Positions 6,620-14,087 of a stretch of DNA of 64,000 bases are shown here, piece by piece (position 1 is the first letter of the stretch; every line of letters begins with the position of its first letter). The DNA comes from Nitrobacter sp051535215 (lineage in GTDB: Bacteria > Pseudomonadota > Alphaproteobacteria > Rhizobiales > Xanthobacteraceae). Position numbers and translations under genes: made by a program. The stretch spans positions 1 through 64,000 of the forward strand of contig NZ_JBPPLY010000001.1 in NCBI RefSeq assembly GCF_051535215.1, in the 5' to 3' direction. The notes under the pieces are model-generated. The model did no database searches, had not been told where the DNA came from, and saw nothing but the letters and a program-made list of their open reading frames with translations.

Positions 6620-9151
6620 TCACCGCTCCATCGCCTCCTTCACGAGATCCTCAGCGGCCTCCGCCAGCAACTCGTCCGACGCCTCGCCATAGACCGCCTC
6701 GCGGCCGATCTCCAGCATCACCGGCACCGCGAGCGGCGAAATATGGTCGAGCGGCTTGTGGGTGATGCGGCCCCTGATACGCGCCAGCATATCGCTCAGG
6801 CGGCGGATATCGAGCAGTCCGGTCGCGGCGTCCGCCCTCGCCGCGCGCAGCAGCACGTGATCCGGCTGGTGCTTGCGCAGCACGTCGTAGACCAGATCGG
6901 TCGAGAACAGAACCTGCCGCCGCGACTTCTCCTCGCCGGTGAAGCGCCGCGCAATCAGCCCGGAGATGATCGCGCAACTGCGGAAGGTGCGCTTCATCAG
7001 CGCAGATTCCGCAAGCCACGCCTCGAGATCGTCGCCCAGCATATCCGGGTCGAACAGCGCGTCGAGATCGAGCCGGCGTTGCCGGATCATGGTCGACGCG
7101 TCACCGAGCATCCAGATCGCCAGCGCGTATTCATTGGCGACGAAGCCGAGTGGACGCACGCGCATGCGCTCCAGCCGCCGCGTCAGCAGCATGCCGAGCG
7201 TCTGATGTGCGAGCCGTCCCTCGAAGGGATAGCAGACCAGATAGTGCTTGTCGGCGCGCGGAAAGGTCTCGACGATCATCTCGCGCGCATGAGGGACTCG
7301 TGAGAACGATGCCTGCAGCGACAGCCATTCCCGTACCTGATCGGGCAGGCCGCTCCATGCGCGCTTGTCGTCGAGCAGGTTGCGCACCCGTTCGGCGAGA
7401 TAGGTCGAGAGCGGAAATTTGCCGCCCATATAAGAAGGCACCCTGGGATTTTCGTCATTGGCTCGCGAGACGTAGACCTGATCCTCGACCAGCGCCTCGT
7501 AGCGCACGATCTCACCGCCGAATACGAAGGTGTCGCCGGTGACGAGGCCCTCGATGAAATACTCCTCGATCTCGCCGAGCATCCGGCCGCCACGCGCGAT
7601 CGTGCCTGTCGATCCGGAACCGCGGTGCCGCGAGCGCACCAGCTTCACCTTCAGCATCGCCTCCTCGACGATGGTGCCGACGTTGAGGCGATAGCTCTGC
7701 CGCACGCGCGGATTGGCGACGCGCCAGCGGCCTTCCTTGTCCTGCTTGATGCGGGCAAAGCGCTCATAGGTTTTCAATGCGTAGCCGCCTGTGGCGACGA
7801 AATCGATCACATCGTCGAAATCGGCGCGCGTGAGATTGGCGTAGGGCGCCGCGGTGCGCACCTCGTCATAGAGTTGATCGGCACGGAACGGCTCGCCGCA
7901 GGCGCAGCCGAGCACGTGCTGCGCCAGCACGTCGAGCGCGCCGGAGCGCAAGGGGGGCGTATCCTGCGCGTTCTCGTTCACCGCATCGATGGCGACGCGG
8001 CATTCCAGCACCTCGAAACGGTTGGCCGGCACCAGCACCGCACGCGAGGCCTCGTCGAGCCGATGATTGGCGCGACCGATCCGCTGCATCAGCCGCGACG
8101 AGCCTTTCGGCGCGCCGATATTGATGACGAGATCGACGTCGCCCCAGTCGACGCCGAGGTCGAGCGACGAGGTGCAGACCACGCCGCGCAGGCGGCCCGC
8201 CGTCATCGCCTGCTCGACCTTGCGGCGCTGCGCGACATCGAGCGAGCCGTGATGCATCGCGATGGCGAGACCGTCGTCATTGACGCGCCAGAGATCCTGA
8301 AACAGCATCTCGGCCTGGCTGCGGGTGTTGACGAACACCAGCGTGGTCTTGTTGCGCTTGATGAACTCATAGATTTCGCCCAGCGCATGGCGCGCCGAAT
8401 GCCCTGCCCATGGCAGCCGCTCGCGGGTGTCGAGCATCTCCACAACGGGAGCGGCCGCGCCGCCGGCTGTGACGATGTCGGCGGCGTTTGCCTCGCCTCG
8501 CTGCGGCACCAGAAATCGCGCCAGCGACTCCGGCTCCGCCACCGTCGCCGACAGTCCGATCGTGCGCATCCGCGGCGCGAGCCGCCACAGCCGCGCCAGC
8601 GCGAGCGACAACAGGTCGCCGCGTTTTGAGGTCACCAGCGCATGCAGTTCGTCGAGCACCACGCGGCGCAACGACGAGAACAGAAACGGCGCATCATCCG
8701 ACGCCAACAGCAGCGCCATCTGCTCGGGCGTCGTCAGCAGGATGTCCGGCGGATAGCGCCGCTGGCGCTGGCGCCGCGACACCGGCGTATCCCCGGTCCG
8801 GGTCTCGACCCTGATCGGCAGTTCCATCTCGGCGATCGGGGCTTCGAGGTTGCGGGCGATATCGACCGCCAGCGCCTTCAGCGGCGAGATGTAAAGCGTG
8901 TGGAGGCCTTGGCTCTTACTTACCTCTCCCCTCGCGGAAGAGGGCAAGCAAGAAAGCTCCACCAGCGTCGGCAGAAATCCCGCCAGCGTCTTGCCGGCGC
9001 CGGTCGGCGCGATCAGCAGCGTCGAACGTCCCTCGCGCGCCTTTCGCAACAATTCGAGTTGGTGCGCGCGCGGTGACCAACCCCGCGCCGCAAACCAGCG
9101 CAGGAAACCGTCGGGCAGCGGAAGCCGCGCTTCGCGATCATCGATGTCCAC
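6620..9151 (-). CDS. Lhr-type DEXH-box helicase (ligase-associated DNA damage response)
   Basis: About 843 residues from the GTG at 9151 (VDIDDREARLPLPDGF), which matches where homologues begin; the frame continues open to an ATG at 9316. Helicase superfamily 2 motifs are present: APTGAGKT (Walker A), VVLDELHAL (DEVH-type Walker B), GLSATVAE (motif III), CTSSLDLGVDWGDVD and QRIGRANHR (motif VI). The C-terminal Lhr winged-helix and core domains follow. It unwinds DNA or RNA:DNA hybrids in repair and pairs with PdeM, 63 bp downstream. An odd segment of about 14 residues (CLPSSARGEVSKSQ) lies between motifs I and Ia at nucleotides 8909-8950 and looks like an insertion. The ATP-dependent ligase and exonuclease that often complete this module are not adjacent. 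Confidence 0.9.
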   Translation of the reverse strand: MDIDDREARLPLPDGFLRWFAARGWSPRAHQLELLRKAREGRSTLLIAPTGAGKTLAGFLPTLVELSCLPSSARGEVSKSQGLHTLYISPLKALAVDIARNLEAPIAEMELPIRVETRTGDTPVSRRQRQRRYPPDILLTTPEQMALLLASDDAPFLFSSLRRVVLDELHALVTSKRGDLLSLALARLWRLAPRMRTIGLSATVAEPESLARFLVPQRGEANAADIVTAGGAAAPVVEMLDTRERLPWAGHSARHALGEIYEFIKRNKTTLVFVNTRSQAEMLFQDLWRVNDDGLAIAMHHGSLDVAQRRKVEQAMTAGRLRGVVCTSSLDLGVDWGDVDLVINIGAPKGSSRLMQRIGRANHRLDEASRAVLVPANRFEVLECRVAIDAVNENAQDTPPLRSGALDVLAQHVLGCACGEPFRADQLYDEVRTAAPYANLTRADFDDVIDFVATGGYALKTYERFARIKQDKEGRWRVANPRVRQSYRLNVGTIVEEAMLKVKLVRSRHRGSGSTGTIARGGRMLGEIEEYFIEGLVTGDTFVFGGEIVRYEALVEDQVYVSRANDENPRVPSYMGGKFPLSTYLAERVRNLLDDKRAWSGLPDQVREWLSLQASFSRVPHAREMIVETFPRADKHYLVCYPFEGRLAHQTLGMLLTRRLERMRVRPLGFVANEYALAIWMLGDASTMIRQRRLDLDALFDPDMLGDDLEAWLAESALMKRTFRSCAIISGLIARRFTGEEKSRRQVLFSTDLVYDVLRKHQPDHVLLRAARADAATGLLDIRRLSDMLARIRGRITHKPLDHISPLAVPVMLEIGREAVYGEASDELLAEAAEDLVKEAMER

Positions 9152-9422
9152 GCCCGAGAGGTAAGCGGTCCCGATTGCCCGGTCGAGGCCGGAATCCGCG
9201 CGCGCCGCTTCCAATGCGAATCGGCAGGCGCCCGAGCCGGCTTGAGAGGCTCGGATACCTCCGACGGAGCCGCCCACGCCCGGGAATCGCCGCGCGGAAC
9301 GCTGATCTTGCAGCATTTTCCGTTTTGCACGGCATCATTACCGGCGAGTGTGGCCAGCGGACCACAGACAAATTTGCCGCCGAAGCGTACAATTTCCGGG
9401 TCATTTGCAGACGGGGACCATA

Positions 9423-10766
9423 ATGAAAAAAATCCTGCTCGGTGTTTTGCTTGCCAGCACCGCGATGAGCGCCCAGGCGGCCGATCTCGCACCGCGGACA
9501 TACACCAAGGCCCCGGTAATGGCTCCGGCCTACGACTGGACCGGATTTTATCTCGGCGTGAATGCGGGCTTCGGGCTTGGCCGCGACCGGGCCGTGCATG
9601 ATCTCGGCGGCACGGGAATTTCAACGTATCTGCAGCCGCTCGGCGCGATCGGCGGCGGCCAGATCGGCTATAACTGGCAGACCAATTCGTTTCTCGGCCC
9701 ACTCGTGTTCGGCGTCGAAGCCGACATTCAGGGCGCGGACATGACTGACAACCGGACAGACTTCATCGGTTTGATCCAGTATCGGCAGAAGCTCGACTGG
9801 TTCGGCACCGCGCGCGGCCGTATCGGTCTGGTCAACGGCCCGACCCTGACCTACCTGACCGGCGGCTACGCTTACGGAAACGTCAACACGACGATCACCG
9901 AAGCCGGAGTGCCGTTCGCATTTAGCGGCAACCGCGACGGCTGGACCTGGGGCAGCGGCGTCGAAGCCGCGCTCGGCGGAAACTGGACCGGCAAGATCGA
10001 ATATCTTTATGTCGACCTCGGCAATCGCACCGACTCATTTGCCGGTCAAACGCTGCATTCCGAGCTGCGCGAGAATATCTTTCGCCTCGGGCTGAACTAT
10101 CGCATCGGCGGCAACAGCACGTATGCGCCCGTGGCCACCGCCAACTGGAACGGTTTCTATCTCGGCGGCAATGCCGGCTCCGGCACCAGCCGCAACCATG
10201 CTACGGTAACCGACATCAACGCAGGTACCAGCGTGCTGTTCAATCTCGCACCCGATGGCCTCATCGGCGGCGGCCAGATGGGTTACAACTGGCAAGCCGG
10301 CAACATCGTCTACGGCCTCGAGACCGACTTCCAGGGCTCGACGATGGAAGACAACAAGACCTGCATCGGCTGCGCGCCGGGCGCCTCGCTCGATTTCAAT
10401 TCGAAGCTGCAGTGGCTCGGCACCGTGCGCGGCCGCCTCGGCTACGCGGTGGGCCCCTCGCTGTTCTACGCGACCGGCGGTTTCGCCTATGGCAACGTCA
10501 AGACCGCGCTCAACGGTTTGAGCTTCTCGGATACCCGCACCGGCTGGACCGTCGGCGGCGGCATCGAGACGCCGTTCACCCTGCTCGGCCTGTTCGGCCC
10601 GAACTGGACCTCGACGACGGAATACCTTTACGTCGATCTCGGCCGCTCCAGCCACGGCTTCGACTTCGGTAACGCGCCGGGCGTGCTGACAACCGGTGCA
10701 CAGGAACACATCTTCCGCACCGGCTTGAACTATCACTTCAACACGCCGGTGAGCGCGAGATACTGA
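9423..10766 (+). CDS. Outer-membrane beta-barrel protein with two tandem Omp25-like domains
   Basis: A 447-residue protein with a signal peptide cut after AMSAQA (about residue 20). Two full copies of an 8-stranded Omp25/RopB-like barrel follow. Copy 1 runs from DWTGFYLGVNAGFG to ENIFRLGLNYRIGG, and copy 2 from NWNGFYLGGNAGSG to EHIFRTGLNYHF. Shared landmarks include IGGGQxGYNWQ, TYLTGGYAYGNV/FYATGGFAYGNV and EYLYVDLG. Single-copy members of about 210-250 residues are abundant surface proteins in rhizobia and Brucella. The doubled length indicates an internal duplication. The ATG at 9423 heads the signal peptide; the frame is open further upstream. A strong terminator follows at 10824. Confidence 0.92.
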   Translation: MKKILLGVLLASTAMSAQAADLAPRTYTKAPVMAPAYDWTGFYLGVNAGFGLGRDRAVHDLGGTGISTYLQPLGAIGGGQIGYNWQTNSFLGPLVFGVEADIQGADMTDNRTDFIGLIQYRQKLDWFGTARGRIGLVNGPTLTYLTGGYAYGNVNTTITEAGVPFAFSGNRDGWTWGSGVEAALGGNWTGKIEYLYVDLGNRTDSFAGQTLHSELRENIFRLGLNYRIGGNSTYAPVATANWNGFYLGGNAGSGTSRNHATVTDINAGTSVLFNLAPDGLIGGGQMGYNWQAGNIVYGLETDFQGSTMEDNKTCIGCAPGASLDFNSKLQWLGTVRGRLGYAVGPSLFYATGGFAYGNVKTALNGLSFSDTRTGWTVGGGIETPFTLLGLFGPNWTSTTEYLYVDLGRSSHGFDFGNAPGVLTTGAQEHIFRTGLNYHFNTPVSARY

Positions 10767-10823
10767 TCGCAACAGCGCGGGGCTTCGCAACCCGGCGTCG
10801 ATGATTTGGGGAGTGGGCAAGAA

Positions 10824-10855
10824 GGCCGCATCGGATGACGATGCGGCCTTTTTTT
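10824..10855 (+). terminator. Rho-independent terminator after the outer-membrane protein gene
   Basis: A perfect 10-bp stem (GGCCGCATCG / CGATGCGGCC) with a 5-nt loop (GATGA), followed directly by seven T residues. This is the clearest intrinsic terminator of the window and separates the porin-like gene from the GNAT gene. Confidence 0.95.
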
Positions 10856-10937
10856 ATGAGTGGAATTCGACGTGTGGCCGCGGCAACGCCCGCGAAAGCG
10901 GTGACTCTTTTACGGAACTCGGCCTAATCTCTGCGCC

Positions 10938-11489
10938 ATGTCCGATCTCGTGATCCGAGCGGCCGATGAGGCCGACCTCCCAGCCGTCACCGAAATTTAT
11001 GAGCACGCCGTCCGTTTCGGGACCGCGACTTTCGAGCTTGTCCCGCCCGATCTCGCGGAAATGACGCGGCGCTTCGGCGCGCTGCGGGATGGCGGCTTTC
11101 CTTATCTGGTAGCGGAACTCGCAAGCGCCGTGGTCGGCTACGCCTATGCCGGCCCCTACCGGCCACGACCGGCCTATCGCTTCACCGTGGAGGACTCGAT
11201 CTATCTGGCGTCCGCCGTCCATCGCCGCGGCATCGGCATACAGTTGCTGCGCCGCCTGATTGCCGAATCCGAGGCGCGCGGCTATCGCCAGATGATCGCA
11301 GTCATCGGCGATTCCGCCAATGCAGGCTCGATAGGGGTACACGCACGCGCGGGCTTTGCGATGATCGGCACCCATCCCACGGTCGGTCTCAAGTTCGGCC
11401 GCTGGCTCGACACGGTGATGATGCAACTCCCGCTCGGCCCCGGCAGCACGACAGTCCCCGAAATCTCGCCGACAGCTATTCCGCTCTGA
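10938..11489 (+). CDS. GNAT N-acetyltransferase, phosphinothricin acetyltransferase-like
   Basis: A 183-residue protein of the GCN5 acetyltransferase fold. It begins VIRAADEADLPAVTEIYEHAV, typical of the Pat/Bar-like subgroup (COG1247). The acetyl-CoA pyrophosphate loop region reads VHRRGIGIQLLRRLIAES, an R/Q-x-x-G-x-G/A variant, and NAGSIGVHARAGFAMIGTHP is the usual C-terminal block. Related enzymes acetylate amino groups of small molecules including phosphinothricin or methionine sulfoximine/sulfone. The real substrate is not shown. It is a stand-alone gene between the terminator and htpX. Confidence 0.88.
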   Translation: MSDLVIRAADEADLPAVTEIYEHAVRFGTATFELVPPDLAEMTRRFGALRDGGFPYLVAELASAVVGYAYAGPYRPRPAYRFTVEDSIYLASAVHRRGIGIQLLRRLIAESEARGYRQMIAVIGDSANAGSIGVHARAGFAMIGTHPTVGLKFGRWLDTVMMQLPLGPGSTTVPEISPTAIPL

Positions 11490-11631
11490 GCACCCACCAA
11501 AGCCCGTCCCTTCGCTGCGCCGGAGCCGTTCCGCGGGTCTCCGCGACGGGCCGCCGCACTTGCGGCTGCCGATCCGCAATTCCCATGTTCTGTGGTGCCG
11601 TCCCTATTCCGGGGGCGATCCGAGGAGCTCG

Positions 11632-12567
11632 ATGAACTATTTTCGTACCGCGATCCTGCTGGCAGGCCTCACCGGCCTGTTCATGGCTGTGGGCTATCTG
11701 ATCGGCGGCGCCAGCGGCGCGGCGATCGCGCTCGTCGTCGCGGCCGCAACCAATATCTTCGCCTACTGGAACTCCGACCGCATGGTGCTGTCGATGTACG
11801 GCGCCCATGAGGTCGAGGCCGGCACGGCACCGGACCTGCACCGGCTGGTGGCCGAACTCGCCGCGCGTGCCGGGCTGCCGATGCCTCGGGTGTTCCTGAT
11901 GGACAATCCGCAGCCCAACGCCTTCGCGACCGGCCGCAATCCGGAGAACGCCGCCGTGGCGGTGACGACCGGACTGGTGCAGTCCTTGCGCCGCGAGGAA
12001 CTGGCCGGCGTGATCGCGCATGAACTCGCGCACATCAAGAATCACGACACGCTGCTGATGACCATCACCGCAACCATCGCCGGCGCGATCTCGATGCTGG
12101 CTCAGTTCGGCATGTTCTTTGGCGGCGGCAACCGCGACAACAACGGGCCCGGCATCATCGGCTCGCTGGCGATGATGATCCTGGCGCCGCTCGGCGCCAT
12201 GCTGGTGCAGATGGCGATCAGCCGGACTCGCGAATACGCCGCCGACGAGATGGGCGCGCGCATCTGCGGCCAGCCGATGTGGCTCGCCTCGGCGCTGGCG
12301 AAGATCGACAACGCCGCGCATCAGGTGCCAAACATGGAGGCGGAGCGCGCGCCTGCCACCGCGCACATGTTCATCATCAATCCGCTGTCGGGGCGCGGCA
12401 TGGACAATTTGTTCGCCACCCATCCTTCGACCGAAAACCGTATCGCGGCGTTGCAGCGGCTGACCTCCCAATTCGGCGGCGCTTCCACGCCGTCCGCACC
12501 GCCTCGTGACGGCTCAGGCGGTCCATGGGGTGGACAGGGGCCTTCGCGCCGCGGCCCCTGGGGTTAG
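11632..12567 (+). CDS. htpX: Zinc metalloprotease HtpX
   Basis: A 311-residue inner-membrane M48B peptidase. Two N-terminal transmembrane helices (residues 5-46) are followed by the zinc-binding HELAH motif at residues 130-134 and the third-ligand segment SRTREYAADEMGA. Two more membrane segments lie in between. HtpX degrades misfolded membrane proteins with FtsH. The ATG at 11632 follows GAGGAGCTCG; an in-frame extension to 11560 has no conserved residues. The C-terminus is a Gly/Pro/Ser-rich tail, common in alphaproteobacterial HtpX. Confidence 0.95.
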   Translation: MNYFRTAILLAGLTGLFMAVGYLIGGASGAAIALVVAAATNIFAYWNSDRMVLSMYGAHEVEAGTAPDLHRLVAELAARAGLPMPRVFLMDNPQPNAFATGRNPENAAVAVTTGLVQSLRREELAGVIAHELAHIKNHDTLLMTITATIAGAISMLAQFGMFFGGGNRDNNGPGIIGSLAMMILAPLGAMLVQMAISRTREYAADEMGARICGQPMWLASALAKIDNAAHQVPNMEAERAPATAHMFIINPLSGRGMDNLFATHPSTENRIAALQRLTSQFGGASTPSAPPRDGSGGPWGGQGPSRRGPWG

Positions 12568-12730
12568 CTAAAACCTACATCGCAAGGCAAACCACTTTTG
12601 TCGCTTGAGAATCGTCTCCGGTTCATGGCAGGCGAGCGAACCGGCTGCGGCCAATCGCCCGCAGTCCATCGCTTGCCCGCCACTTCGGAATCGGTTTCGT
12701 GTGACGCTTTGGCATGGAGATTCCATAGAA

Positions 12731-13816
12731 ATGCTCAAGCGGATTGCGATGCTGACTGTTGCGATGGGTTTGTTCGGCGCGATGGCTGCTGCCAGCGCCG
12801 ACGCCATCATTCCCACCAGGGATATTGCCGGCGCCAGGGACAACGCGCTGCTGAAGCGTTACGACGGCTCGTTCATCGTGAGCTATGAGCGCCTCGCCTT
12901 CACCGATTTCAAGGTGCCGCTGTCGAGGCTCGAAAAGGCGGGCGACGATCAGCACGATCGCATGAACAACCGGGTGTTCAAACCGAAAGAGGAAATCGAG
13001 GTCGAGGGCGCGCGCACGCGGATTGCTTATCTGCTGCCCGCCGGGCGCTCGCCGCTGGAGGTGTTGCGCAACTATCAGGACGTCGTGAAAGAGGCCGGCG
13101 GCGAAGTGCTCTACACTTGCAAGAAGGAAGAATGCGGCGGCGACCCCGAGCGCGCCAGCGACGGCGGCGGCGGCGAAATGAGCCTGATGATGTATTTCGT
13201 TTACGCAAGCCAGCTCAAGGATGCGGATTTTTCCAACGGCAAATGCGCGCTGGCGTCTCATATCGACGACCAGCGGTTCTTCGCCGCGAAAATTCCGCAA
13301 GATGGCGGCGACGCCTACGTCACCGTGCAGACTTTCCAGGTCAAGGACGATCTCTACTGCAAGGCGTTCAACGAACGGACCGTGGCGCTGGTGCATATCG
13401 TCGAGCCGAAGCCGCGCGAGCAGAAGATGGTCGTTGTGAAGGCCGAGGAGATGGCGCGAAGCATCGGTTCGACCGGCCGTGTCGCGCTCTATGGCATTTT
13501 CTTCGACACCGACAGGGCCGATCTCAAACCCGAATCCGGTCCGACGCTGGCCGAGATCGCAGGCCTGCTCAAGGCCGACCCGAGGCTCGCTGTGCTGATC
13601 GTCGGTCACACCGACAATCAGGGGGCGTTCGACCATAACCTCGACTTGTCGCGCCGACGCGCCGAGGCGGTGGTAAAGGCGCTGGCGGCGAATTACAGGA
13701 TCGATCCTAGGCGCCTGCGCGCAGCCGGCGTCGGCATGATGGCGCCGGCCGCCTCGAATGACGCCGAAGACGGCCGCGCCAGGAATCGCCGGGTCGAAGT
13801 AGTCAAGCTGAACTGA
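12731..13816 (+). CDS. OmpA-family protein with N-terminal DUF4892-like domain
   Basis: A 361-residue exported protein. The signal peptide covers residues 1-24 (ending AAASADA). A middle region of about 200 residues resembles DUF4892-type sequences, including two cysteines close together in LYTCKKEECGG. The C-terminal OmpA-like peptidoglycan-binding domain starts near residue 250: YGIFFDTDRADLKPES, VGHTDNQGAFDHNLDLSRRRA and RAAGVGMMAPAASN. The Asp and Arg that bind diaminopimelate are retained. It probably anchors the outer envelope to peptidoglycan. The start was chosen at the ATG that opens the signal peptide. Confidence 0.88.
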   Translation: MLKRIAMLTVAMGLFGAMAAASADAIIPTRDIAGARDNALLKRYDGSFIVSYERLAFTDFKVPLSRLEKAGDDQHDRMNNRVFKPKEEIEVEGARTRIAYLLPAGRSPLEVLRNYQDVVKEAGGEVLYTCKKEECGGDPERASDGGGGEMSLMMYFVYASQLKDADFSNGKCALASHIDDQRFFAAKIPQDGGDAYVTVQTFQVKDDLYCKAFNERTVALVHIVEPKPREQKMVVVKAEEMARSIGSTGRVALYGIFFDTDRADLKPESGPTLAEIAGLLKADPRLAVLIVGHTDNQGAFDHNLDLSRRRAEAVVKALAANYRIDPRRLRAAGVGMMAPAASNDAEDGRARNRRVEVVKLN

Positions 13817-13846
13817 CGGCGCGCTCCAACGACGCAAATTCGTCAC

Positions 13847-13885
13847 CTCAAAAGCGGCGGCGGCGACTCCGCCCCGCCGCTTGAG
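13847..13885 (+). terminator. GC-rich hairpin after the OmpA-like gene
   Basis: Arms CTCAA(aa)GCGGCGG and CCGCCGCTTGAG pair with a two-base bulge 31 bp after the stop codon. No T-tract follows, so it may slow or protect transcripts rather than act as a classic terminator. Confidence 0.4.
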
Positions 13886-14087
13886 GCCACTTGTTCGCGG
13901 TCGGTGAAGTCAACGTTCGGCTGGCCTTTCGCGACGGTTCTCGCCGTGCCCTTCCGGCCACCTCCCGTCCTCAAAAAAAATTGGAACCGAACAGCGGGAT
14001 GAGGCGTTCCATCCGGATGTGATTTGGTATGCGGCGTATTTGGGGATACCCCCTGCAGACCGGCCTACCCAACGACCTGTCCGTTCG

